Shown here: one piece after another, positions 1 to 5,690 of the stretch | Numbering within the stretch: the first letter of the stretch is position 1 | How the letters are laid out: the number at the start of each line of letters is the position of its first letter | Assembly (NCBI GenBank): GCA_016282555.1 | Contig: JAEEKU010000071.1 | Location: 1 to 8,061 of the forward strand | Direction: 5' to 3' | Source of the DNA: Methanomassiliicoccaceae archaeon | GTDB lineage: Archaea > Thermoplasmatota > Thermoplasmata > Methanomassiliicoccales > Methanomethylophilaceae | Length of the DNA stretch: 8,061 nt | The notes under the pieces: generated by a model | Database searches by the model: none | Seen by the model: the letters and a program-made list of their open reading frames with translations, nothing else | What the model was told of the DNA's origin: nothing | Program-made: the position numbers and the translations under genes

Positions 1-2
1 AA

Positions 3-380
3 GTCGTCGAACTGGATCCTTCCGGAGAGGAAATTCCCGATCAGGACCACACTCCGGTTCACGGAGACAGTTCCAAGATCATCAAGGGCGGAGACTCCAT
101 CCAGATCAAGACCCTGAAGACCGACGGAGAGACCTCCAACCCCAGTGTCAAAGCCTATCACCAGATCATCGATGATGAGGGAAAGGCCGTCGAGCAAGAA
201 CTCGAGAAAGACAAGAACGGAAACTACGTCTACGGTTCCGAGACCACTGACTCCGGCGTCGTTGAGATCTACCTCAAAGGACCCGCCGTCGGATCGACCC
301 AGATCACCCACAAGCTCACCGTGCTTGTCGTCGGAGAGGTCGTCCACTCCGGTCTCGACCCCAGAGTAACCTCTTCCTGA
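3..380 (+). CDS. C-terminal part of a probable surface or exported protein (5' end outside window)
   Basis: An open frame enters from the left edge and gives 125 residues before a TGA at 378-380. It has strong coding character: C- and G-ending codons, many GAC, GTC, ACC and AAG. The visible part is acidic and rich in Thr, Ser, Gly and Val, with alternating hydrophobic/polar stretches (SIQIKTLKT, GVVEIYLKG, THKLTVLVVGEVV) typical of a beta-sandwich or Ig-like domain of an archaeal surface protein. There are no cysteines and no C-terminal transmembrane anchor; the tail simply ends HSGLDPRVTSS. A frame-shifted ORF over 145-369 is Arg/Ser/Pro-rich and is a shadow. I do not recognise a named family, and the exported location is inferred from composition only. 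The gene ends just before a hairpin/T-tract terminator, so it is transcribed separately from the malic enzyme gene. Confidence 0.7.
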   Translation, partial: VVELDPSGEEIPDQDHTPVHGDSSKIIKGGDSIQIKTLKTDGETSNPSVKAYHQIIDDEGKAVEQELEKDKNGNYVYGSETTDSGVVEIYLKGPAVGSTQITHKLTVLVVGEVVHSGLDPRVTSS

Positions 381-388
381 TTTTAAAC

Positions 389-416
389 GGCGGGAAACCG
401 CCACTTTCCATTTTTT
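389..416 (+). terminator. GNRA-capped hairpin plus T-tract terminator
   Basis: Nine bases after the upstream stop codon, GGCGG (389-393) pairs with CCGCC (398-402) around a GAAA tetraloop. A short C/T stretch and six T residues follow (411-416). A hairpin followed by a T-run is the bacterial-style intrinsic signal, and in archaea the T-tract is the key element. It most likely ends the transcript of the upstream surface-protein gene. Confidence 0.65.
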
Positions 417-442
417 GATATTTTCACAATAAAGTCCGCAGC

Positions 443-462
443 CCGTTCCCTTTCCGGAACGG
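443..462. repeat. Perfect 7-bp inverted repeat in intergenic region
   Basis: CCGTTCC (443-449) and GGAACGG (456-462) are perfect inverted copies separated by six bases. The element lies between the terminator of the upstream gene and the TATA box of the malic enzyme gene. It could be a second terminator hairpin or a protein-binding site. There is no T-run directly after it, so a terminator is less likely. No function can be assigned from sequence alone. Confidence 0.4.
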
Positions 463-525
463 ATCGAACAGCCTGATTCCTCGCCGGCGGAACCTTCTTC
501 CGGAATACCGGCAGTCCAGATTAGA

Positions 526-533
526 TATAAATA
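526..533 (+). promoter_or_regulatory. TATA box of malic enzyme gene
   Basis: TATAAATA (526-533) lies in an AT-rich stretch and matches an archaeal TATA box. Archaeal transcription normally starts about 25 nt downstream, which places the start near 553-556 and gives a 5' leader of about 50 nt before the ATG at 605. This is the only gene in the window with a clear TATA box and a leader this long. Confidence 0.6.
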
Positions 534-557
534 GGAAAAAGGCATAGTTTGTTTCTG

Positions 558-594
558 AATTCGAAGTATTTCTTACGAAATTCGTAGAAATTCG
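558..594 (+). promoter_or_regulatory. Phased AATTCG repeats with imperfect palindrome in malic enzyme leader
   Basis: AATTCG occurs three times, at 558-563, 579-584 and 589-594, with start-to-start spacings of 21 and 10 nt (close to two and one helical turns). Within it, TACGAA (574-579) and TTCGTA (581-586) are inverted around a single A at 580. Allowing one bulged T at 573, the pairing extends to TTTC (569-572) with GAAA (587-590). The element lies just after the predicted transcription start. It could be a repressor operator or an RNA hairpin close to the ribosome binding site. Regulation of the malic enzyme gene is inferred, not shown. Confidence 0.4.
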
Positions 595-599
595 GTGAT
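594..599 (+). promoter_or_regulatory. Ribosome binding site of malic enzyme gene
   Basis: GGTGAT is fully complementary to the AUCACC segment near the conserved 3' end of archaeal 16S rRNA and sits five bases before the ATG at 605. It supports that start codon. It also touches the last AATTCG copy, so anything that binds or folds the upstream palindrome could affect translation. Confidence 0.6.
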
Positions 600-604
600 T
601 TAAA

Positions 605-1963
605 ATGGCAAATGAAAAGAAAGATTTTAAAGATCTGACCCCGGAAGAGAGGCTGGAAAGGGCGCAGAAGCCCGGAAAAGACGCCATGGCTATGCATCCG
701 TATTACGGCGGAAAAATAGAGGTTGTCCCCAAAGCGTGCGTCAGGGACTTCAATGATTTTGCCATATGGTATTCCCCCGGCGTCGCCGAACCCTGCAAGG
801 ACATAGCGAAGAATCCCGACAAAGTATACGAGCATACCTGGAAGTGGAACACCGTAGCGGTCGTGTCCGACGGAACCCGCGTTCTCGGCCTAGGAGACAT
901 AGGCCCGGAAGCCGCGATGCCCGTCATGGAGGGAAAGGGAATGCTTTTCAAGTACCTCGGCGGAGTCGACTGCGTCCCCATATGCCTCGACACCAAAGAC
1001 CCGGACAAGATCATTGAGACTGTTAGGCTCATCGCTCCCTCGTTCGGAGGAATTAATCTGGAGGACATTTCCAACCCCAAATGCTTCGACATTCTGGACG
1101 AGCTCAGGAGAGACTGCAAGATCCCCGTATGGCACGACGATCAGCAGGGAACCGCCACCGTCGAAGTCGCCGGCGCCATAAACGCCATGAAGCTCGTCGG
1201 CAAGAAGCTGGAGGAAGCCAGCATCACCGTCATAGGCGCGGGAGCCGCTTCCATAGCCATCGCCAGACTCCTTCTTGCTACCGGATTCAAACCGGAAAAC
1301 ATGTGCATGTGCGACTCCAAGGGAATCCTGAACCTCGGAAGGAAGGATGTCGAGGGAAGCTTCAGACAGAAATGGGAGATATGCAAGAAGACGAACGGCG
1401 CCGGAAAGACCGGAGGAATGAAAGAAGCCTTCAAGGGAGCGGATATCGTCATCGCGGCCTCCAAACCCGGACCCGGAACGATTCCCCCGGAGTATGTGGA
1501 TCTCATGGCCGATGACCCGATCATCTTTGCTACAGCGAACCCTATCCCTGAGATCTGGCCCTGGGAAGCAAAAGAGCACGGATGCAGAGTGTTCGCTACC
1601 GGAAGATCCGACTTCCCCAACCAGGTCAACAACTCTATGGGATTCCCCGCGATTTTCCGCGGAGTTCTCGACGTGAGAGCGAAAACCATCACCGACGAGA
1701 TGTGCATCGCCGCAGCCAGATCCCTCGCGAAGACCGCCGAGAAGAAGGGCATCACCGAAGAGTACATCATCCCGACGATGTCCGAGACGGATGCCTTCAT
1801 CGACGAGGCCGTAGCGGTCGGACTCAAAGCCCAGGAGCAGGGAGTCGCGAGACTGAAACTCTCCGGACAGGAGCTCCGCGAGAAGGCGGAATTCATGATC
1901 AACAGATCCAGAAGCCTCACCGCCAAGATGATGGCCGACGGATTCATCAGAGAATACCGCTGA
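605..1963 (+). CDS. Malic enzyme (malate dehydrogenase, oxaloacetate-decarboxylating), short MaeB-like form
   Basis: This cytosolic enzyme of 452 residues should decarboxylate malate oxidatively to pyruvate and CO2 with NAD(P)+, linking C4 acids to pyruvate. The N-terminal malic domain (about 20-160) has WYSPGVAEPC (55-64, catalytic Tyr56), GLGDIGPEAAMPVMEGKG (95-112, probable catalytic Lys111) and the divalent-metal residues Glu153-Asp154 (NLEDIS) and Asp178/179 (WHDDQQGTA). The NAD(P)-binding domain (about 165-400) has the GAGAAS loop (211-216), DSKGI (237-241), ANPIPE (311-316) and SDFPNQVNNS (335-344). It lacks the C-terminal phosphotransacetylase-like domain of enterobacterial MaeB (about 760 residues), as is usual for short archaeal and Gram-positive forms. 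NAD versus NADP preference cannot be read safely. The start is fixed by GGTGAT five bases upstream. The gene is monocistronic, with its own promoter and a hairpin terminator, and is metabolically unrelated to the envelope genes on the right. Confidence 0.95.
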   Translation: MANEKKDFKDLTPEERLERAQKPGKDAMAMHPYYGGKIEVVPKACVRDFNDFAIWYSPGVAEPCKDIAKNPDKVYEHTWKWNTVAVVSDGTRVLGLGDIGPEAAMPVMEGKGMLFKYLGGVDCVPICLDTKDPDKIIETVRLIAPSFGGINLEDISNPKCFDILDELRRDCKIPVWHDDQQGTATVEVAGAINAMKLVGKKLEEASITVIGAGAASIAIARLLLATGFKPENMCMCDSKGILNLGRKDVEGSFRQKWEICKKTNGAGKTGGMKEAFKGADIVIAASKPGPGTIPPEYVDLMADDPIIFATANPIPEIWPWEAKEHGCRVFATGRSDFPNQVNNSMGFPAIFRGVLDVRAKTITDEMCIAAARSLAKTAEKKGITEEYIIPTMSETDAFIDEAVAVGLKAQEQGVARLKLSGQELREKAEFMINRSRSLTAKMMADGFIREYR

Positions 1964-1974
1964 AACCTCTCACC

Positions 1975-2003
1975 TCCCGGCCGGACCGGGCCGGGATCAT
2001 TTT
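1975..2003. terminator. Strong GC hairpin between convergent genes (bidirectional terminator)
   Basis: TCCCGGCC (1975-1982) and GGCCGGGA (1989-1996) form a perfect 8-bp stem with a six-base loop, followed by TCATTTT on the plus strand. It sits between the malic enzyme stop (1963) and the stop of the minus-strand LicD gene (2008). It probably ends the malic enzyme transcript and may also act on the opposite strand, although no good T-run follows it there. Confidence 0.6.
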
Positions 2004-2007
2004 ACAA

Positions 2008-2754
2008 TCAAAGTTTCCCGCTGTCGATGAGCCAGTCCCTGTAAGCGCTGAGCGGGAATCCTGTCGCTCCCGCGCGCTCCGCCTCCGGAGGGGGAGTCAT
2101 GTAATCCCCGTAGATGCCGGTCAGAACGGCATGATACTCTGAGGGAAGCGGGATTTCCGTATCCTCGAACCTGAACATGACGCTCTTTTCGAACAGTTTC
2201 TTCGGACAGACGGAATCTTTGTATTTGGTGCACTCGACGGTGATATAATCGCAGTTCTTCCCGCGGGAGATTTCCGCCAGAGGAATCGATGCTCTGTGTA
2301 AAAAACCGAAAAACTTCCATACGATCCCGGAGCCGGTATGATCCATTATGTAAGTGGAAATCATATCCAGCCAGTACGACATTCCGGTGAACGCTCTTCT
2401 CACGGCGCCGGAAGGATATCCGGCCAGCGGGAAAAGATCGATGAAAACCGCGGTGCGATCACGTATGCTCTCCGGACCTCCGGCCAAAGAAATAACATGC
2501 GGATGATCGTCTCCGCGCGGAATATGGTAGTAATAAAGAGAACGGTCCAGCTCCGCGGAGAGAACACGGTTGATCTCGGGAATGTCCTCGAGCCACACGG
2601 CCAGATCCAGATCGTCGTCCCAAGGAATGAAGCCGTTATGCCTCACCGCGCCCACGGCGGTTCCGAAATAGGCGTAATACCTTATCCCGTGGCGATCCAG
2701 CACGGCTTTGATATCTTTGTACATTCTGAGAAGAACTTCCTGAGTCCCGTTCAT
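2008..2754 (-). CDS. LicD-family phosphotransferase (nucleotidyltransferase fold)
   Basis: LicD proteins transfer a phospho-alcohol group, classically phosphocholine from CDP-choline, onto a cell-surface glycan; related enzymes act on other phosphodiester-linked groups. The 248-residue product carries the hallmark motif near its N terminus: YFGTAVGAVRHNGFIPWDDD (29-48), with Gly31-Thr32 and the metal-binding run DDDLD (46-50). Further family features are FIDLFPL (104-110) and YGDYMTPP (215-222). The length fits compact LicD proteins (about 250-290 residues). There is no signal peptide or clear transmembrane segment, so it should work on the cytoplasmic face. No Shine-Dalgarno is seen before the ATG, but a TATA-like element lies 27 nt upstream, so the transcript is probably leaderless. 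The gene diverges from the flippase gene and converges on the malic enzyme gene. Together with the CDP-alcohol transferase, it suggests phospho-alcohol decoration of an archaeal glycan. The donor and acceptor are unknown. Confidence 0.9.
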   Translation of the reverse strand: MNGTQEVLLRMYKDIKAVLDRHGIRYYAYFGTAVGAVRHNGFIPWDDDLDLAVWLEDIPEINRVLSAELDRSLYYYHIPRGDDHPHVISLAGGPESIRDRTAVFIDLFPLAGYPSGAVRRAFTGMSYWLDMISTYIMDHTGSGIVWKFFGFLHRASIPLAEISRGKNCDYITVECTKYKDSVCPKKLFEKSVMFRFEDTEIPLPSEYHAVLTGIYGDYMTPPPEAERAGATGFPLSAYRDWLIDSGKL

Positions 2755-2777
2755 CTGGCCGCTTGATCGCGATACCC

Positions 2778-2784
2778 TATTATG
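2778..2784 (-). promoter_or_regulatory. TATA-like element of licD-family gene (leaderless)
   Basis: Read on the minus strand this is CATAATA, preceded by a purine-rich GGAAAAAG resembling a BRE. Its centre is about 27 nt from the ATG at 2754, so transcription would start at or next to the start codon. This agrees with the missing Shine-Dalgarno. Confidence 0.45.
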
Positions 2785-2810
2785 CTTTTTCCGGAGTTCT
2801 CGGCAAATAA

Positions 2811-2816
2811 TATATA
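2811..2816 (+). promoter_or_regulatory. TATA box of flippase gene
   Basis: TATATA within AATAATATATAGG predicts transcription start near 2837-2841. A purine-rich ribosome binding site at 2846-2852 follows closely, giving a leader of about 20 nt to the proposed start at 2859. The palindromic core could in principle also work leftward, but licD has a better-placed element of its own. Confidence 0.45.
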
Positions 2817-2845
2817 GGCAATGAGATCGGGAACCGTCAGGCGCC

Positions 2846-2852
2846 GGGAGGG
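2846..2852 (+). promoter_or_regulatory. Ribosome binding site that points to a start at 2859
   Basis: GGGAGGG contains GGAGG (2847-2851), a strong match to the anti-Shine-Dalgarno CCUCC. It is seven bases before the in-frame ACG at 2859 and about 76 bases from the first ATG at 2928. This placement is the main reason to think translation begins upstream of 2928. Confidence 0.5.
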
Positions 2853-2858
2853 ATAGTA

Positions 2859-2927
2859 ACGGAGGACAGCGGTTTTTTCAGCAAGACACTGGCGAATACC
2901 GTCACCAACATAATCAAAACCGGCGTA
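2859..2927 (+). other. Probable N-terminal extension of the flippase, starting at a non-standard ACG codon
   Basis: The flippase frame is open upstream of the ATG at 2928 as far as 2811, with no ATG, GTG or TTG. From the ACG at 2859 it would add 23 residues, (M)EDSGFFSKTLANTVTNIIKTGV. This has the composition and position of the amphipathic start of the first transmembrane helix in Wzx/MATE-type flippases. Starting at 2928 would cut this helix in half. Either ACG is a real rare start, or an ATG has mutated or been misread by one base. Confidence 0.5.
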
Positions 2928-4529
2928 ATGGCTCTGATCGGAATAATGATGGTGCCCTATTACCTGGACGTTCTGGGCATCTCCACGTACGCGGTCATTC
3001 CCGTCGCTACTACGACGACGATGTACGTGATGATCATAGCCGAATCCCTGATGGAAGCCTGTTCGAGGTATTCGATCGATGCGGTCAACCGCCGCAGAGA
3101 CGACGAGGCCCTGAAATACTTCAACTCCTCCTTCTTCGGCATCGGAAAGGGATGCGTGATCCTCGTTCCGGCCATAATTATAATCTCGTTCCTCTCGCCT
3201 TACATCTTCAGCGTAGGCCCCAACTCCGCATCCGACGTCCAGTTTCTTTTCCTGTCGATCCTTCTGTCATCGCTGATAGTAGTCCTGACATCTTCTTTCT
3301 CATTCGTTTTCTACGCGTTCAACAGAATGTCGTACCTGTTCATAGCCAAAATGATGTATTCCGTGATACAGGTCGCGGGAGTTTTCATCCTGTTCTCCTT
3401 CGGAACTCCGTCCCTTTCGGAGGTCGGGCTTTCGTATCTCGTTTCCGCATCGGTATTCTTCGTGATGACGTACGCCTTCGCTAAGAGAATATATCCGGTT
3501 CTGAGAATACGCCCGGCGGATTACGACGGAAAACTCTTCAAAGAGATGGGATCCCTGGGCGTCTGGGCCGTTGCGCTGAAGATCGGAAATCTGCTGTTTA
3601 TCCAGGCGTCGATAGTCCTCGTCAACATTTTCGCCGGGGAGGAGGCCGGAGGGGGGTTCGCCATCGTTTCGTCGCTGGTCTCGATGATACATACCGCCAC
3701 CGCTTCGTTTACGGTCTCCATCGAGCCTTCCATTTACAAACTGTACGCCGGGAAGGACTGGGAAGGCCTGAGCTCTCTGCTCCGGGTCGCGGTCAAAGCG
3801 ATAGCTTTCCTGTTCGCTCTCCCCATAGCGTTCATCATAGTATTCGCGCCGGACCTGATCACGATCTGGGTTGGCGCGGAGAACGTTCATCTGGCGGCCC
3901 TACTGCGCATAGCCCTGATCGGGGATATAGCGATGTGCGCCATGGCCGCGGTGGAGTGCGTCCCCATAGTCATGCTCAGAATCAGACCGGCGACTGTATT
4001 CACCGTATTCATGGGAATCGTTAACATCGCAGCTTCGTCCATTGTTCTCAGCTTCACGGATCTGGAGGGAACGGGTGCCATCTGCGTATGGTCGGCCTGC
4101 ACCATAGCCCTGTCCCTGTTCATCATCTCCTACGTCGGATCGATAACTGATTCCCGTCTGCTGGTTCCGCTGGGGGAAGCCTATATCGCCGGGATCGCGT
4201 GCGTAATTGTTCTGGCGGCGGTTTCCCGGTACGTGTCCCTGGACTCCGGATGGATAATGTTCCTGGCCGGATTCCTTGCGGCGTTCCTCGTTTACATACT
4301 GTTCGCCGTGAGAGCGTTCAGCGGCAAAGAGCGCGAGATCATCATGATGTTCGTTCCGGAATCCCTGAAAAAACCGATCGGCAGGCTGCTGCGATATCGG
4401 AATTCTTTCCTGAGACACACCGATCCAGGCCTCTGGCAGCAGACGCAGTTTCCGTACTCGCCGAACCCCAGCCTGCGGCATGCCCTCCCGGCCTCGCCGG
4501 AGCTGTCGGATGAATGGACGGAGACATGA
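2928..4529 (+). CDS. Wzx/MATE-like polysaccharide (lipid-linked oligosaccharide) flippase
   Basis: This is a polytopic membrane protein of 533 residues from the ATG at 2928, or about 556 with the upstream extension. It has roughly 12-14 hydrophobic helices separated by short charged loops, the overall pattern of oligosaccharide flippases that move undecaprenyl- or dolichol-linked glycans across the cytoplasmic membrane. The pattern includes the early VPYYLDVLGISTYAVIPVAT segment and a central amphipathic stretch FTVSIEPSIYKLYAGKDWEG, typical of the family. No catalytic motif is expected, and the family call rests on topology and general resemblance. The helical core ends near RAFSGKEREIIMMFVPESLKK. 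The following polar tail of about 40 residues is unlike the family and lies antisense to the conserved C-terminal part of the GNAT-like gene, suggesting loss of an earlier stop. It neighbours LicD and the CDP-alcohol transferase, which fits export of a decorated glycan. Confidence 0.8.
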   Translation: MALIGIMMVPYYLDVLGISTYAVIPVATTTTMYVMIIAESLMEACSRYSIDAVNRRRDDEALKYFNSSFFGIGKGCVILVPAIIIISFLSPYIFSVGPNSASDVQFLFLSILLSSLIVVLTSSFSFVFYAFNRMSYLFIAKMMYSVIQVAGVFILFSFGTPSLSEVGLSYLVSASVFFVMTYAFAKRIYPVLRIRPADYDGKLFKEMGSLGVWAVALKIGNLLFIQASIVLVNIFAGEEAGGGFAIVSSLVSMIHTATASFTVSIEPSIYKLYAGKDWEGLSSLLRVAVKAIAFLFALPIAFIIVFAPDLITIWVGAENVHLAALLRIALIGDIAMCAMAAVECVPIVMLRIRPATVFTVFMGIVNIAASSIVLSFTDLEGTGAICVWSACTIALSLFIISYVGSITDSRLLVPLGEAYIAGIACVIVLAAVSRYVSLDSGWIMFLAGFLAAFLVYILFAVRAFSGKEREIIMMFVPESLKKPIGRLLRYRNSFLRHTDPGLWQQTQFPYSPNPSLRHALPASPELSDEWTET

Positions 4530-4849
4530 TCCGCGTTTCCCCCGGCGGCCGATGCCAGAACCGCCCTGATAAGGCGATCCGCGGTATCTTCCGGAGAACC
4601 GGGGGATACATGCAGCAGATCTATGGAATACTCCCGGACGTCCCGGAACCCTATTATTCCCAGAGGCTTGCCGTCCGCAACCGCGATGAAAGTCTTTCCG
4701 GCGTATTTCCCGGACAGCTCTCCGGCCTTGCGGAATTCTTCCAGCATGAGATCCCTGAGCTCCGGGCTCCCGGAGCCGCTGACCACCGATATCATCCTTC
4801 CGGCATCATCCGGTTTTATTTTAAAAAGACCGGAGAGCCGCGCGCTCAC
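4292..4849 (-). CDS. GNAT-like N-acyltransferase domain protein
   Basis: From a GTG at 4849 the product is 185 residues. That GTG overlaps the TGA of the CDP-alcohol transferase as GTGA, which indicates translational coupling. An ATG 18 codons further in is possible but would remove the first beta strand (LFKIKPDDAGRMISVV, 8-23). Recognisable GNAT elements are TFIAVADGKPLGIIGFRDV (53-71, strands 2-3), YSIDLLHVSPG (74-84, strand 4) and GRACRRLGFGEYG (121-133, strand 5 region). The acetyl-CoA pyrophosphate loop (Q/R-x-x-G-x-G/A) is replaced by SPEDTADRLI (85-94), so binding of acetyl-CoA is uncertain. The substrate is unknown; N-acylation of an amino-sugar or amino-alcohol in the surface glycan is a guess from context. 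The last 35 or so residues (after FRYRSS) are antisense to flippase codons and look non-conserved. The gene ends in TAA. Confidence 0.6.
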   Translation of the reverse strand: MSARLSGLFKIKPDDAGRMISVVSGSGSPELRDLMLEEFRKAGELSGKYAGKTFIAVADGKPLGIIGFRDVREYSIDLLHVSPGSPEDTADRLIRAVLASAAGGNADHVSVHSSDSSGEAGRACRRLGFGEYGNCVCCQRPGSVCLRKEFRYRSSLPIGFFRDSGTNIMMISRSLPLNALTANSM

Positions 4850-5565
4850 TCGAGCCTTCTGTAGAGAACCGAGAACCTGAAAACCATTCCGGCAGCGAAT
4901 CCGAGACCGAAAAGAAGAACGAACAACCACATCTGGTTGAATAACCCGAATACGACGATCAAAGCCATCATATTCGTGAACGTCAGAGGATTGACGTTCA
5001 TCATCTTCCGGAACCATCCTCCGACCGCTTCCCCCTCTATCTCGGTGCTGGAACCCACGGTCTCTCCGGGACTGACCCTGCGGTACAGGGTGGGCATCAG
5101 CATTATGGTGACGCATCCCAGCCCTCCGGCGACTCCGAGAAGGATATACGCCTCCGAAGGAAGGAAATCGAACCAGGGACATCCTCCGGTGCGCCAGACG
5201 CCTATTCCGGCGCATATGAAGAGCATCGGGTAGTTGATCGTATGATTGACGAGATCCAGAAACGCGCCGCGCTTCGAATACTGATGCTTCAGGCGCGCTA
5301 TGCCCCCGTCGGTGTAGTCCAGAGCGTATGCGAAAAGCCATCCCAGACCCGCGACGATGTTGAGAATCCAGTCGTTGAACAGTAAAAGAAGAGACGAAAC
5401 GAACATCATCGCTCCCCAGATCCAGGTTATCTGGTTCGGGGTGATCCTGGTTCTCACGAGAACCCTGGCCAGCTGATAGCCCAGATACGCGAATACCCAC
5501 TAACCGGTGAAGTATTCTCCCTCGCAGTTCACGGAGTTCCTGATCTCTTCCTTGGAATAGGGCAC
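4846..5565 (-). CDS. CDP-alcohol phosphatidyltransferase with in-frame TAG (possible pyrrolysine)
   Basis: This integral membrane enzyme should move a phospho-alcohol or phosphatidyl group from a CDP-linked donor to an alcohol. Read through a TAG at codon 22, it is 239 residues with about six hydrophobic helices. The family motif is DYTDGGIARLKHQYSKRGAF (83-102) plus LDLVNH: Asp83, Asp86-Gly87, Ala90-Arg91, Gly100 and Asp104 are present, but the fourth acidic position is His108 instead of Asp. TRITPNQIT (39-47) is the usual family entry to the first helix. I chose the GTG at 5565 because the frame upstream of the TAG is coding-like (VPYSKEEIRNSVNCEGEYFTG) and a TATA-like element lies 26 nt ahead. 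If TAG were a stop, a shorter 203-residue form could start at the GTG at 5457, with a weak AGGG before it, but this would lose the N-terminal amphipathic part. It is coupled to the GNAT-like gene. The substrate is unknown. Confidence 0.8.
5500..5502 (-). other. In-frame TAG codon (candidate pyrrolysine codon)
   Basis: The plus-strand CTA reads TAG on the minus strand and lies between GGT (Gly21) and TGG (Trp23) of the CDP-alcohol transferase frame. Codons on both sides are coding-like in the same frame, and there is no stop further upstream until the TAA at 5590-5592. No gene in the window ends in TAG. Pyrrolysine decoding is the preferred reading, given the likely lineage; nonsense mutation or readthrough remain possible. 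Confidence 0.55.
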
Positions 5566-5587
5566 GGTTCCCGAGACTGCATCGTTG

Positions 5588-5595
5588 TATTATTC
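5588..5595 (-). promoter_or_regulatory. TATA-like element of the CDP-alcohol transferase operon (leaderless)
   Basis: On the minus strand this reads GAATAATA, preceded by GGCAAAT. Its centre is about 26 nt from the GTG at 5565, the same geometry as in front of licD and the aminotransferase gene. This supports a leaderless transcript starting at 5565 and therefore transcription and translation through the TAG codon. Confidence 0.45.
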
Positions 5596-5661
5596 ATTTG
5601 CCGTAAATCCCGCGCAATCAGCGTATGACCTTACGGGCCGTCCGTATGCTCTCCGTCTAAG

Positions 5662-5669
5662 TTTTTTAT
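5662..5669 (+). promoter_or_regulatory. TATA-like element of the aminotransferase operon (leaderless)
   Basis: TTTTTTAT lies about 24-25 nt before the ATG at 5691, and no Shine-Dalgarno is seen in between. Transcription probably starts at or next to the ATG. The divergent region 5566-5690 therefore holds two back-to-back promoters. Confidence 0.45.
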
Positions 5670-5690
5670 CTGTAATGAGAATGACCGGCT

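Noticed and set aside
463..475. TTCGATC on the minus strand resembling a tRNA T-loop in the intergenic region
   Set aside because: The flanking five-base arms do not pair, and no acceptor, D or anticodon arm can be assembled around it. There is no tRNA gene here.
1141..1947. Long antisense ORFs under the malic enzyme gene (268 and 229 residues)
   Set aside because: They lie opposite a highly conserved enzyme, have no family motifs and arise from its GC-rich codon bias.
2821..2859. Mini-ORF ATG...TAG TAA (11 sense codons) upstream of the flippase
   Set aside because: It begins before the predicted transcription start (about 2838) and has no ribosome binding site. Its tandem TAG-TAA end adds nothing even if TAG is sense.
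3300..3890. Antisense ORFs of up to 196 residues under the flippase gene
   Set aside because: Composition is Arg/Asp/Glu/Gly-rich with no motif. They are mirror products of the hydrophobic codons on the other strand.
4850..5500. Minus-strand open frame upstream of the GNAT-like start (to 5500), suggesting a longer GNAT protein
   Set aside because: This stretch is antiphase to the CDP-alcohol transferase on the same strand and translates to Arg/Ser/His-rich sequence. The GTGA overlap gives a natural start at 4849.
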